A stretch of 64,000 nt of DNA from Sphingobacteriales bacterium 50-39 (GCA_001898505.1 MKTZ01000001.1:992001-1056000); one strand, 5' to 3'; numbered from the stretch's first letter, positions 34,589 through 43,637 are shown. Numbers and translations: made by a program. Notes: generated by a model not told the origin, from the letters alone.

Positions 34589-37093
34589 TTATTCTGATTT
34601 TAAACTTTTTGAGGGGTTCATGGTGGCAGCCCGGAAGGCCTGGAAGCTGACCGTATACAGGGCGATAAAGACTGCCAGCAAGCCTGCCGATAAAAATATG
34701 CCGATGCCCATGGTGGTGCGATAGGGGAAGTCCTGGAGCCATCTGTTCATGGCCCACCAGGCGAGGGGGAAGGCAATGAGGGCTGAGATAAGCACCAGCT
34801 TCAGGAAATCCTTCGACAACAATCCCACGAGACTTTGAACGGAGGCGCCGAGTGTTTTTCGGATGCCTATTTCCTTGATCCTTCTTTCGGCGGTATAGAC
34901 CGATAGTCCGAATAGACCCAAACATGCTATCAGTATGGATAGTCCGCTGAAGATGGAGAATATATTTCCCATACGTTCCTCGCTGCGATACAAGGCTTCA
35001 TAATCCTTGTCCAGGAAGGAGTATTCGAAAGGAACGTCGGGCGCCAGGCCCTTCCAGATCTTTTCTGCCTGGCGGAGAATGTCGGAGGTATATCGCGCAT
35101 CGGTGGAAGCCATGATGTAGTTGGAATAGGCATGGTTCGTCTTCGAGGTAGTGTAGAAGAACGCAAAGGGCTCGATGGTGGTGCGGGCGGAGCGTATGTT
35201 AAAATCCTTTACGACCCCAATTACATGAAAGGTTTGGTTATTGCCGCCGGGATAGACCAGCCTTTTTCCCAGCGGGTCTCTCCAGCCTGCCGTCCGTACG
35301 GTGGCTTCATTGATGATGACCGCATCCGAATCGGAGAAGTCCTTCGAAAAATTTCTGCCTTTGGTGATCTGCAGATGCATGGTAGGTATAAGGTGTTCGT
35401 CTGTCAAGAAGGAAGTAAGGGTAAGGTCTTTTGCCAGTGGTTCGGAGACACCATCGGAGACGGGTGTATAGAAGTCCGTAAAGCCGGAGTAGTCATCGGC
35501 GAGGGCGCCTGTGGTAAGACTGGCGTTGGTGACGCCGGGTAGGGTGGTCAGCCGCTGCCGGAACGTTTCCTCCTTACCCGTCAGAGCCTGTGAATAATTG
35601 CCTGTCAGCTTCTCCACGTTGGGGAGGATCAGTACATTATCTTTTTTGAAGCCCAGGTCCATGTTGCGAACATAGTTCAGCTGCCGGAATACCACCAGGG
35701 TGCAGACGATAAGGGCGATGGAGATGGTGAACTGGAATACTACCAGGCCATTGCGGACAAGCTGGTTGCCCAGGCTTTTTACAAAGAGCCCTCCTTTCAA
35801 TACTGACACCGGGTCGAAGGAAGTGAGATAAAAAGCGGGATAGCTGCCCGCCAGCAGGCCTGTGATGATAAAGAGCGCGAGGATGATGAGCCAGATACCG
35901 TGACGGAAGATGGTTTGGAATTCCAGGGTCTTGCCGGACACCGTGTTGAAAGGCGTCATCAATATATATACGAGGAGCAGGGCGATGGCTGTAGCAATGA
36001 CGGTATATACCAGGGCTTCGGCGAGGAATTGCCGGATCATTTGTCCTTTCATCGACCCCAGGACTTTCCGGATGCCTACTTCCCTGGCGCGGCGTGCTGC
36101 CTGCGCGGTGGAGAGGTTCATGAAGTTGATACAGGCCAGCAGGACGACAAAGAGGGCAATGGCGGAGAATATATATACATATTTGATGTCTCCCAGGTTG
36201 GTAAATGGCGTGCCCATGTTGGCCGAATGCAGGTGTATGTCCGTGAGCCGTTGGAGATGGAAATCCCATCTGCCGCCTTTTTTGATAAATTCATCGTAGG
36301 GCTGGCCGATGCGGGCAAAGGCCTGGGCCGCGTCCTTGCGCACCATGGCGGGGAATTTGGATTCAAGCTTTTGAATAGCCTGGGGATCTTTGGCTGCCTG
36401 CGGAGTGAGCACGATGTAGGAATTCATCTGGCTCCATACCCAGCTCCAGCTGAAGCGCTGCACCGGCGGGCAGTCGCGTGTGGAAAGGAGCATATCGAAC
36501 CGCAGGGATGAGTTGCGCGGCAGATCCTTTATTATGCCTGTGACCTCGAAAGGGGACTGGTAGGTGTCCAGGACCAGCGATCCGCCGATGGCTTCGCTTT
36601 TACCGAAGTATTTTCGAGCTATTGATTCTGTGATGACGATAGAATGAAATTTATTCAGACAGGAGGCGGGGTTGCCTTCCAGCATGGGGTAGTCGAATAC
36701 CCCGAGGAAATTGGAGTCTACCGCCCAGATCTGTTTTTCTGTGAAGAGGCGGTCACTTAGCGCCGGTGCGGCATTATGGACCGCTGTATTGCCCATGCGG
36801 AAGATGCGGGTATTGTCCGCCACTTCGGGAAATGTCGTGCGGATGTCAATGCTCACCGGGGGAGGGGTATTGGAGGTGTTGAACTCCTGGCCTCCGAAGT
36901 TGGCGTTCAGCGTCACCTGGTAGATGCGATCGGACATCTTAAAGCCCTTGTCATAGTGCAGCTCATCCTGTATGTACAGGATGATGAAGATGACGCAGGT
37001 GAGACCGATGGCCAGACCTCCGATGTTGATAAGGCTGTTGGTCTTGTTGCGCAGCAGGTTGCGCCAGGCGATGGTGAAATAGCTTTTTAGCAT
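34589..37093 (-). CDS. FtsX/MacB-like permease (second of three in operon)
   Basis: 834 aa from the ATG at 37093 (MLKSYFTIAWRNLLRNK). The longer reading from 37150 would overlap the upstream permease gene. Helix 1 spans about 19-42. The periplasmic MacB domain follows, then the FtsX modules with VGIRKVLGSMKG and IGIRKTLGASVQ. It shares the pattern TIAWRNLLRNKTNSLINIGG with its neighbours, which indicates tandem duplication. It starts 22 bp after the stop of the first permease. The role is as for its partners. Confidence 0.85.
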   Translation of the reverse strand: MLKSYFTIAWRNLLRNKTNSLINIGGLAIGLTCVIFIILYIQDELHYDKGFKMSDRIYQVTLNANFGGQEFNTSNTPPPVSIDIRTTFPEVADNTRIFRMGNTAVHNAAPALSDRLFTEKQIWAVDSNFLGVFDYPMLEGNPASCLNKFHSIVITESIARKYFGKSEAIGGSLVLDTYQSPFEVTGIIKDLPRNSSLRFDMLLSTRDCPPVQRFSWSWVWSQMNSYIVLTPQAAKDPQAIQKLESKFPAMVRKDAAQAFARIGQPYDEFIKKGGRWDFHLQRLTDIHLHSANMGTPFTNLGDIKYVYIFSAIALFVVLLACINFMNLSTAQAARRAREVGIRKVLGSMKGQMIRQFLAEALVYTVIATAIALLLVYILMTPFNTVSGKTLEFQTIFRHGIWLIILALFIITGLLAGSYPAFYLTSFDPVSVLKGGLFVKSLGNQLVRNGLVVFQFTISIALIVCTLVVFRQLNYVRNMDLGFKKDNVLILPNVEKLTGNYSQALTGKEETFRQRLTTLPGVTNASLTTGALADDYSGFTDFYTPVSDGVSEPLAKDLTLTSFLTDEHLIPTMHLQITKGRNFSKDFSDSDAVIINEATVRTAGWRDPLGKRLVYPGGNNQTFHVIGVVKDFNIRSARTTIEPFAFFYTTSKTNHAYSNYIMASTDARYTSDILRQAEKIWKGLAPDVPFEYSFLDKDYEALYRSEERMGNIFSIFSGLSILIACLGLFGLSVYTAERRIKEIGIRKTLGASVQSLVGLLSKDFLKLVLISALIAFPLAWWAMNRWLQDFPYRTTMGIGIFLSAGLLAVFIALYTVSFQAFRAATMNPSKSLKSE

Positions 37094-37115
37094 GTCTGGT
37101 GTATTACTAATTATA

Positions 37116-39530
37116 TCATTCCGTCCGCAGGCTTTTTGCCGGCGGGACACGGGCTGCCCGTCTGGCGCGAAGGCTGACGGTGAGCGCGGCGATCAATAAG
37201 GCCAGCATTCCTGCTCCGGCAAATATTCCAACGGTGATATTCACCCGATAGGCAAACCCTTCCAGCCATCTGTGCAGGATATACCAGGCAATGGGGGTTG
37301 CTATCAGGACGGCCAGCACCACCGGCCGGATCAGGTCTTTCGATACCAGGCTGATGATACCTGTTACACTGGCGCCCAGCACACGGCGTATGCCTATCTC
37401 CTTTGTTCTTTGTTCGACGGCAAAGGTCACCAGTCCAAAGAGACCCAGGCAGGCGATGAAGATGGCCAGGGCCGTAAAGGTCAGGAGCAGGCGTCCTTCG
37501 TGCTCTTCCGTGGCATATTGTTTTTCAAAGTTGTCGTCTAAAAAATGGTACTCAAAGGATGCGGCCGGATCGAGATCCCTGTAGGTGGTTTCGATGTAAT
37601 GGAGGGCGGCCGGTAAATTGGCCTTGCTCAAACGTACATAGCAGTTGTCGTCTTCTTTTGGCACCGGGGGCAGCAGCAGGACGAGGGGTTCTATTTTGTG
37701 TTGCAGGGAGTAGATAGAGAAATCCTTTACCACTCCGATGACCAGGGCGTCCTGTGTAGCGCCATTGGGACCCGTGCGCATGCGTACCTTTTTGCCGAGA
37801 GGTTCAGTCCAGCCCAGTTGGTTGACAAGTGTCTCGTTGACCAGGACTGCGTTGTGAAGGTCCGTGGGTCTGTCCGGGGAAAAGTTCCTGCCTTTTGCCA
37901 GTGGTATCTGGAGCGTATGCAGGTAGTCCTCGTCTATATAAAAGCTTTGGACCATCCGGGCATCCGGGGCTATGGAGCCATTGTTCTGCTCAAAATCGAA
38001 GGAAGTGGAGCCAATGTCGTTGTTGCCGATGGGGTTGCCTGCGCCGCCTGCGCTCTCTATCAGGGGGCTTTTTTGCAGCCGGGTCTTCAGATCTTTGATG
38101 CGTTCACGTACGGAAGGGTTGTCGATATGGAATGTAAGGACCTGCTGCTTGTTGAAGCCAAGGTCTTTGTTGTGCATGTATTGGAGCTGCTGGTAGAGGG
38201 TGATGGAACCGGCAATGAGGACGATGGTTATGACGAACTGGAAGGTGACCAGCGATTTACGGAAGAGGATATTGGTCTTTTGGCTGCCCTGTTGACCCTT
38301 CAGGGCCGGGATAGTCCGGAAGCCCGAGAGGAAGAGGGCCGGATAGAAGCCTCCCGCCAGACCCGTAAGGAGGGTGAAGGCGAGGAGTATCGTCAGGGTC
38401 GGGATCTTTCCAAACTGCCATAGGGTGAGGTTTTTACCGGACAATTGGTCAAAGAAGGGGATCAGCATGCCCGCGAGACCGATGCTGATGGCGGCGGCTA
38501 TGAGCGTGAACAGGACTGACTCTGCCAGGAAGAGGCTGATCAGCTGTCGCCTGCCCGAGCCAATGACCTTTCGGACGCCCACTTCCTTTACGCGGATGGA
38601 GGAGCGGGCCGTAGAGAGGTTGATATAATTGATGACGGCAATGACAAGGATGAGCAGGGCGATGGACGCGAAGAGCCAGATATAGCGGATGTCGCTGTTG
38701 TTGCGGCCGTTGTCATAAGACAGATCGGACGAGTGAAGGTGGATGGAGGGCAGCGGCTGGAGCCACATATGGTAGCGTGTCTTCTCCATAAATGGGCTCA
38801 GGTAGCGTTGAAAGAAGGCCGGGAAGCGGGCTTCCAGCTGCCGGGGATCGGCGTCCTTACGAAGCAGGACATAGGTATATTTATCGAAATCCGGCCAGGT
38901 GGCGCCCGAAAGATCGGGCATGCTGCGCAGGGCGCTGAACCCCAGGTGCGAATTGGCGGGCATGTCTTCGATGACCCCTGTGACCTGCTGTTGCTGGTCA
39001 TCATTCCGGAAGGTCACCGTCTTACCAAGGGCATTGTCGATGTCGCCGAATATTTTTTCCGCGAGGGTTTTGGTCAGGACGATGGAATGGGGGTTGGATA
39101 GGGCCTGATGGCTGTCGCCCGCCAGGAAGGATGGCTGGAATATGGTGAGGAAGGAATTGTCTGCAAAGAGGATATCCCCAGCCTGTATCTTTTTGTCCTG
39201 GTAGAGGATGGTGCCTCCTCCTTCCGGATCGATACGGGCTGCTTCTTCTATTTCGGAAAAGTCTTTTTTCAGGGAGTGAGCGAAAAGGGCGGACGTAGGG
39301 GCCAGCCGGAACTTGCCTGCCGGCCATTCGGCGCTATGTACAACCCGGTAGATGCGGCTGGAATTCTCTTCCCATCTGTCGAAGCTGAGCTCGTCCGCGA
39401 CATAAAGGGCCATCAGCCAGAAGACCGCCAGGCCTACAGCCAGCCCGGCGATGTTCACCAGCGAAAAAATTTTGTGCTTTTTCAGGTTGCGAAAGGCGAT
39501 GGTGAAGTAGTTCCTGAGCATGTTTCCCAT
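37116..39530 (-). CDS. FtsX/MacB-like permease (first of three in operon)
   Basis: 804 aa from ATG 39530, and MLRNYFTIAFRNLKKHK at 39521 is an equally good start. FtsX modules are marked by VGVRKVIGSGRR and IGIRRVLGASVTG. The N-terminal helix is FSLVNIAGLAVGLAVFWLMA. It is the promoter-proximal gene of the trio and is divergent from the ECF sigma operon, with 147 bp between start codons, so the sigma factor may drive both directions. It has no cytosolic extension, unlike the FtsX at 8992. Confidence 0.85.
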   Translation of the reverse strand: MGNMLRNYFTIAFRNLKKHKIFSLVNIAGLAVGLAVFWLMALYVADELSFDRWEENSSRIYRVVHSAEWPAGKFRLAPTSALFAHSLKKDFSEIEEAARIDPEGGGTILYQDKKIQAGDILFADNSFLTIFQPSFLAGDSHQALSNPHSIVLTKTLAEKIFGDIDNALGKTVTFRNDDQQQQVTGVIEDMPANSHLGFSALRSMPDLSGATWPDFDKYTYVLLRKDADPRQLEARFPAFFQRYLSPFMEKTRYHMWLQPLPSIHLHSSDLSYDNGRNNSDIRYIWLFASIALLILVIAVINYINLSTARSSIRVKEVGVRKVIGSGRRQLISLFLAESVLFTLIAAAISIGLAGMLIPFFDQLSGKNLTLWQFGKIPTLTILLAFTLLTGLAGGFYPALFLSGFRTIPALKGQQGSQKTNILFRKSLVTFQFVITIVLIAGSITLYQQLQYMHNKDLGFNKQQVLTFHIDNPSVRERIKDLKTRLQKSPLIESAGGAGNPIGNNDIGSTSFDFEQNNGSIAPDARMVQSFYIDEDYLHTLQIPLAKGRNFSPDRPTDLHNAVLVNETLVNQLGWTEPLGKKVRMRTGPNGATQDALVIGVVKDFSIYSLQHKIEPLVLLLPPVPKEDDNCYVRLSKANLPAALHYIETTYRDLDPAASFEYHFLDDNFEKQYATEEHEGRLLLTFTALAIFIACLGLFGLVTFAVEQRTKEIGIRRVLGASVTGIISLVSKDLIRPVVLAVLIATPIAWYILHRWLEGFAYRVNITVGIFAGAGMLALLIAALTVSLRARRAARVPPAKSLRTE

Positions 39531-39642
39531 GGTGATGATCTTTATCTTGCTTCAATCTTGTGCCAGTATTCTAATTTAATGAAATATAGTGGATTATACG
39601 CCGAGGTTCGGAATTATTGTACGGAAATGATACATCGGCTGT

Positions 39643-39665
39643 AACATTCGTGAAATTTTTCCGTC
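39643..39665 (+). promoter_or_regulatory. ECF-type promoter candidate, AAC-N16-CGTC
   Basis: AAC at 39643-39645, exactly 16 bp, then CGTC at 39662-39665, 12 bp before the sigma-factor ATG (39678). AAC plus CGTC at this spacing is the classical extracytoplasmic-function promoter pattern, suggesting that the sigma factor drives its own operon. Based on pattern and position only. Confidence 0.4.
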
Positions 39666-39677
39666 ATTTTGAAGAGC

Positions 39678-40196
39678 ATGTCATTAGAAGTTTTCCAAAC
39701 TCGCATTTTGCCCATGAAGGACAAGCTTTACCGGCTGGCCTTACGTCTGCTGCTCAATGGGCATGATGCGGAGGATGTCGTGCAGGAGGTGATGATCAGG
39801 CTGTGGTCGCGGAGGGAGGAATGGGGGCAGTGGCAGAGCTTGGAGGCCTATTGTATGACCGCCGTGAAGAACAGCTGTCTGGACAGGCTGCGGAAGCGAC
39901 AATTGCGGTCTGTGGGGGAGGATGGGGCATGGGATGTCAACAGTCATGATAAAGATCCACACGAAAAAATGATCGCCAAGGAAACCTATATGCAGATCAG
40001 GAAATGCATGGATGAGTTGCCGCAGCACCAGCAGATGGTGATCCAGCTGCGGGAGGTGGAGGGTTTTAGCTATAATGAGATAGCGGAGGTATTGGGGATA
40101 AGTCTTGACCAGGTGAAGGTAAATTTGTTCAGGGCGAGGAATGCCATAAAAAAATCAATCACTCAAACGGAATCTTCATGGAAAGAGGACAGATAG
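39678..40196 (+). CDS. ECF-type RNA polymerase sigma factor
   Basis: 172 aa from ATG 39678. The TTG at 39669 is a possible but weaker start. Sigma-70 region 2 is shown by KDKLYRLALRLL and DAEDVVQEVMIRLW (-10 recognition). The region 4 helix-turn-helix is FSYNEIAEVLGIS followed by LDQVKVNLFRARNAIKK. There is no region 1 or 3, which defines an ECF sigma factor. The downstream gene overlaps its 3' end by 19 bp and encodes a membrane protein with anti-sigma character. The operon probably responds to an envelope signal. Confidence 0.92.
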   Translation: MSLEVFQTRILPMKDKLYRLALRLLLNGHDAEDVVQEVMIRLWSRREEWGQWQSLEAYCMTAVKNSCLDRLRKRQLRSVGEDGAWDVNSHDKDPHEKMIAKETYMQIRKCMDELPQHQQMVIQLREVEGFSYNEIAEVLGISLDQVKVNLFRARNAIKKSITQTESSWKEDR

Positions 40197-40585
40197 CTCA
40201 GCTGCTGGAAAAGTACTGGCAGGTGGAGACCACGGTGGAAGAAGAGAAGATGCTGGAGGAATATTTCCGGGGCACGGATGTACCGCTGGAATGGGAGTCA
40301 TACCGGGATATCTTTTCTTTTTATGAACGGGAGAGGGGGGTGAAGCCAGGGGAAGGGCTGGAGGAGAGGATCATGGAGGTGGTGCGGCCCCGGCCGAGGT
40401 TGCGGGGAGCGTGGTGGAGTGCGGCGGCGGTGATTGTGCTAGGCTTAGGTTTATCTCTTTACCAAAGAGATAAACCGGCAATGAAAGATACGTATGACGA
40501 TCCGCAGCAGGCGCTGGCGGCTGTGCAGAAGGCATTGCTGATAGCGTCGAGGAATATGCACAAGGGGCTTCATCCATTAAAATAA
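40178..40585 (+). CDS. Putative membrane anti-sigma factor
   Basis: 135 aa. The cytosolic part (1-77) begins with a helix QIAQLLEKYWQVETTVEEEKMLEEYF, here in two pieces as QIAQLLEKYW and TTVEEEKMLEEYFRG, like the N-terminus of Bacteroidota anti-sigma proteins. One membrane helix is at about 79-96 (WWSAAAVIVLGLGLSLY). A short periplasmic tail carries a QQALAAVQKALLIASRN helix. The 19-bp overlap with the sigma gene is typical of sigma/anti-sigma pairs. No FecR or zinc-finger domain is recognised, so the assignment rests on context and topology. Confidence 0.65.
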   Translation: MERGQIAQLLEKYWQVETTVEEEKMLEEYFRGTDVPLEWESYRDIFSFYERERGVKPGEGLEERIMEVVRPRPRLRGAWWSAAAVIVLGLGLSLYQRDKPAMKDTYDDPQQALAAVQKALLIASRNMHKGLHPLK

Positions 40586-40589
40586 TCAT

Positions 40590-41114
40590 ATGATGATGTA
40601 TAAAAAGCTATTGGTTGTCCTGGGTCTGTTGTTGGTGGGGGCAGTGTCGTATGCGCAGGACGATGCCATTGGAAAGTTCTTCGGGAAATATGTAGAGGAC
40701 AGCAGATTCTCCGTTGTGAGCGTCAGTCCGAAGATGTTCCGGCTTTTTTCGAAGGTGAACTGGGACACTATTCCTGCGGACCTGAGGCAGACCGTGAGCA
40801 AGCTGCAGAGCCTTCGGATCATCAGTACCGAGACCACCCCCTATGTTTTTTACAAGGAGGCGCTGGCGAAGATAGATATGAGGGAATATGAGGAGCTGAT
40901 CACTGTCCGGGACAAGAATGACAATATTCGATTTGTGGTGAAGGAGAGCGGGGGTATCATTCATGAGCTGTTGATGATTGCAGTGGATAAGGATGGGTTC
41001 ACGATGATGAGCTTTGTGGGGGACATCGATCTGGACAAGTTGGCGCGTCTCTCGGCTTCCATGGATATAAAAGGGCTGGAAGATCTTAAGAACGCTAAAA
41101 GAAAAAACAAATAA
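40590..41114 (+). CDS. Exported DUF4252 protein
   Basis: 174 aa beginning with three successive ATG codons (40590, 40593, 40596), followed by a signal peptide ending SYAQ near residue 23. The mature protein contains FFGKYVEDSRFSVVSVSPKMF (in pieces FFGKYVED and FSVVSVSPKMF), YEELITVRDKNDNIRFVVKE and MSFVGDIDLDKLARL, matching DUF4252. Members are regularly found behind ECF sigma/anti-sigma pairs in Bacteroidota. The function is unknown. It is 4 bp downstream of the anti-sigma gene and 1 bp upstream of the next, related gene. Confidence 0.82.
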   Translation: MMMYKKLLVVLGLLLVGAVSYAQDDAIGKFFGKYVEDSRFSVVSVSPKMFRLFSKVNWDTIPADLRQTVSKLQSLRIISTETTPYVFYKEALAKIDMREYEELITVRDKNDNIRFVVKESGGIIHELLMIAVDKDGFTMMSFVGDIDLDKLARLSASMDIKGLEDLKNAKRKNK

Positions 41115-41115
41115 T

Positions 41116-41538
41116 ATGACTAAATGTATTCTCTCCGTTGCGCTCATATTGATAGTGGGCGCCGGCTATGGCCAGCAGGCCTCTTTTTCCACCAATGCGT
41201 CCTTTATGTTGCAGGCCAGCTTCCAGGGTAGGAACAACGGTAGCTGGATACAAAAGGTGACCCAGGTGAAGGTGATGGTCCTGGACAAGAAGAAGGCTGC
41301 CGATGCAGAGCAATGGGACAGATTGGTACGTGGGCTGCGGGATCAGCGGTACGAGGAGCTGGTGAGCATCCGGAAGGGGGAGAACAGAGTACGCCTGATG
41401 TCCAGGGATGGAGATGGGGTCAAGGAGCTGGTTTTTTGGGCGGGTGACGGGGATGGGGGGCTTTATATCCAGTTTGCCGGGAAATTCACGGAGCATGACC
41501 TGGAACAGATGCAATTATCCATTCGGGACGAAAAATAG
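41116..41538 (+). CDS. Exported DUF4252-like protein, shorter paralog
   Basis: 140 aa with a signal peptide ending GYGQ (about residue 20). It keeps the core of its upstream neighbour in order, including YEELVSIRKGENRVRLMSRDGDG versus YEELITVRDKNDNIRF, VKELVFWAG and IQFAGKFTEHDLEQM (equivalent of MSFVGDIDLDKL). It lacks the first 40 or so residues of the domain. The two are likely tandem duplicates. They are coexpressed with the sigma factor and probably act in the periplasm or at the outer membrane, role unknown. Confidence 0.7.
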   Translation: MTKCILSVALILIVGAGYGQQASFSTNASFMLQASFQGRNNGSWIQKVTQVKVMVLDKKKAADAEQWDRLVRGLRDQRYEELVSIRKGENRVRLMSRDGDGVKELVFWAGDGDGGLYIQFAGKFTEHDLEQMQLSIRDEK

Positions 41539-41574
41539 CTTGTTTTTATACATAATTGACCGAAATCAAGATTC

Positions 41575-41604
41575 ATACCCATAAGTGTTTATATTTATGG
41601 GTAT
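41575..41604. promoter_or_regulatory. 10-bp perfect inverted repeat (operator or hairpin)
   Basis: ATACCCATAA (41575-41584), 10-nt spacer, TTATGGGTAT (41595-41604), 37 bp after the DUF4252 paralog and 138 bp before the receiver-domain gene. Not followed by a strong T-run (CTTTATG), so it is more like a regulator site than an intrinsic terminator. Confidence 0.45.
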
Positions 41605-41741
41605 CTTTATGTGAAATAAAGAATTCACCTTAAATTTAATTGAACCGCGCGATTTAACTATTAACACCCCCGGATAAGGATCCTGAGTAGCCCCTTAATA
41701 AATCTGGTTAGCACCATTTTTAACCTCAAACCATTGCACGT

Positions 41742-42140
41742 ATGATCAGGATTCTATTAGCGAATAACCACACCATTATCAGAAAAGGGGTTCGGCAGAT
41801 ACTTATGCAGGCATACCCCCATGCCGTGTTCGGGGAGATAGAGGAAGCGGAGGAATGGAAGGAAAAATTAAGCGCCGTCAACTGGGATATGGTTATTTCG
41901 GACCTGTATATGCCCGACAAGGGAGGGCTCGATACTCTTCAGTGGATACGGCGAAGCTTCCCTGAACTACCCGTTCTTATTCTCACCTTATATCCCAAGG
42001 AGCACTACGCTGTACGTGCTATGAAGGCTGGTGCGGCGGGATATATAGAAAAAGATGCTGCTCCTGACGAGCTGATAACGGCTGTGAGCAGAATTTTGTC
42101 CGGCAAAAAATACATTGCATTACCCGGGAACGAAAATTAA
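41742..42140 (+). CDS. Stand-alone receiver domain with altered acidic pair
   Basis: 132 aa, one CheY-like receiver of the NarL/LuxR type ending just after the domain (RILSGKKYIALPG), with no helix-turn-helix. The phospho-acceptor Asp54 (VISDLYMP), Thr82 and Lys104 are in place. Where NarL-type receivers have the metal-binding Asp-Asp pair, this protein has Asn8-Asn9 (LLANNHTIIRKG). The loss of both acidic residues should impair Mg2+ binding and phosphorylation, so it may act independently of phosphorylation. No histidine kinase is encoded nearby. The 42-bp gap to the next gene cannot hold a lost HTH, so it is not a recent frameshift. Confidence 0.85.
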   Translation: MIRILLANNHTIIRKGVRQILMQAYPHAVFGEIEEAEEWKEKLSAVNWDMVISDLYMPDKGGLDTLQWIRRSFPELPVLILTLYPKEHYAVRAMKAGAAGYIEKDAAPDELITAVSRILSGKKYIALPGNEN

Positions 42141-42182
42141 ATGGGGAATTTGGCATAATTTAGATCGATAACGATCTACATT

Positions 42183-43619
42183 ATGAATAGGAAAGAATTT
42201 CTCAGCAAGGGTTTGATGGCAGCAGCCGGCTTTTACATCGTACCCCGTCATGTATTAGGAAAAGGTTTTATTGCACCCAGCGACAAAATTGCTATCGCCT
42301 CGATAGGGGCGGGAGGCAAGGGGGAGGTGGATATCAATTATATTGCCGGCAGTGGCAAGACGAATATCGCCTACTTATGCGACGTGGATGACCGTCGCGC
42401 CGCGGCCATGCGGCAAAAGTTCCCATCCGCGAAATATTATAAAGACTACCGTGAGTTGCTCGATAAGGAGCACAAGCATTTTGACGCCGTCAGCATTTCC
42501 ACCCCCGATCATATGCATGCTGTCCAGGGCATGGCCTGTATGCAGCTGGGGAAGCACGTATATATCCAGAAGCCATTGACGCATGATATTTATGAGGCGC
42601 GTGTGCTAACGCAGGCGGCCACCCGGTACAAGGTGGTGACCCAGATGGGCAACCAGGGTGGGTCCGGGGATGGGGTTCGCCAGCTGATCGACTGGTATCG
42701 CGCCGGGGTAATAGGAGATATCACAGAAGTATATTGTTTTACCAACCGTCCCGTGTGGCCGCAGGGTATTCAGTGGCCGGCTACGAAGGCCTCTGTGCCG
42801 TCGGAGCTGGATTGGAACCTCTGGCTGGGCACGGCTCCTTACCGTGACTATGTGGACAACCTCGTGCCTTTCAACTGGCGTGGCTGGTGGGACTATGGCA
42901 CCGGTGCGCTGGGTGACATGGGCTGCCATATTATTGCGCCTGCCTTCCAGGTATTGGAGCTGGGCTATCCCACCGAAGCTGAGTGCAGTGTCGGAAGTGT
43001 TTTTGTGGGAGAGTTCCGGCAAGGATATTTCCCCGACAGCTGCCCTCCTTCCTCCCATATTACCTTAAAGTTCAAGGGCGCTGCCGGCAAGCCCGACATC
43101 AAGCTTCACTGGATGGATGGGGGCATACAGCCCGAGCGTCCTGCGGAGCTGGGACCTAATGAGGTCTTTGGGGATGGCGACAACGCCACTTACTTCATAG
43201 GGACAAAGGGCAAAATGATGTGCGCCACCTATGGCGAGAACCCTCAATTATTGCCTACATCCCTGACGGCGAAGACTACGGTGCCACAGACGATAGCCCG
43301 GGTGCCTGGCGCCGACCGGGAGGGGCATTACAATGCGTGGATAGACGCCATCATTGCCGGCTATGGCAGTGACAAGGAGAAGAATCTCAGCTCCAACTTC
43401 AAGATAGCGGGTCCTCTGACCGAGACCGTGCTGATGGGGAACCTGGCTATTCGCAGCTATGATATACGTCATGCGCGGGCAGATGGGAAGGGATATGATT
43501 ATCCCGGCAGGCATATCAAGCTATTGTGGGATGGACCGAATATGAAGATCACCAATTTCGACGAGGCCAATCAATTCGTCCGGCGGACATACCGGGATGG
43601 GTGGAAGTTGGGCGTATAA
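42183..43619 (+). CDS. Gfo/Idh/MocA oxidoreductase with N-terminal export-like leader
   Basis: 478 aa. The first 30 residues (RKEFLSKGLMAAAGFYIVP) look like the Tat-type leader found in many Bacteroidota members of this family, although only one arginine is present before the hydrophobic part. The nucleotide-binding loop is IASIGAGGKG. The family's EKP is replaced by QKP (YIQKPLTHDIYEA), usual for this subfamily. C-terminal blocks include WWDYGTGALGDMGCHI and WMDGGIQPERP. The gene is 18 bp upstream of the dioxygenase gene. The substrate is unknown, and the context suggests sugar or polyol oxidation in the periplasm or cytosol. Confidence 0.88.
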   Translation: MNRKEFLSKGLMAAAGFYIVPRHVLGKGFIAPSDKIAIASIGAGGKGEVDINYIAGSGKTNIAYLCDVDDRRAAAMRQKFPSAKYYKDYRELLDKEHKHFDAVSISTPDHMHAVQGMACMQLGKHVYIQKPLTHDIYEARVLTQAATRYKVVTQMGNQGGSGDGVRQLIDWYRAGVIGDITEVYCFTNRPVWPQGIQWPATKASVPSELDWNLWLGTAPYRDYVDNLVPFNWRGWWDYGTGALGDMGCHIIAPAFQVLELGYPTEAECSVGSVFVGEFRQGYFPDSCPPSSHITLKFKGAAGKPDIKLHWMDGGIQPERPAELGPNEVFGDGDNATYFIGTKGKMMCATYGENPQLLPTSLTAKTTVPQTIARVPGADREGHYNAWIDAIIAGYGSDKEKNLSSNFKIAGPLTETVLMGNLAIRSYDIRHARADGKGYDYPGRHIKLLWDGPNMKITNFDEANQFVRRTYRDGWKLGV

Positions 43620-43637
43620 CCAATAAAAACGATTGTT

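Noticed and set aside
41742-42183. Receiver gene as a frameshifted LuxR-type regulator
   Set aside because: Only 42 bp separate its stop from the next gene, too little for an HTH domain in any frame.
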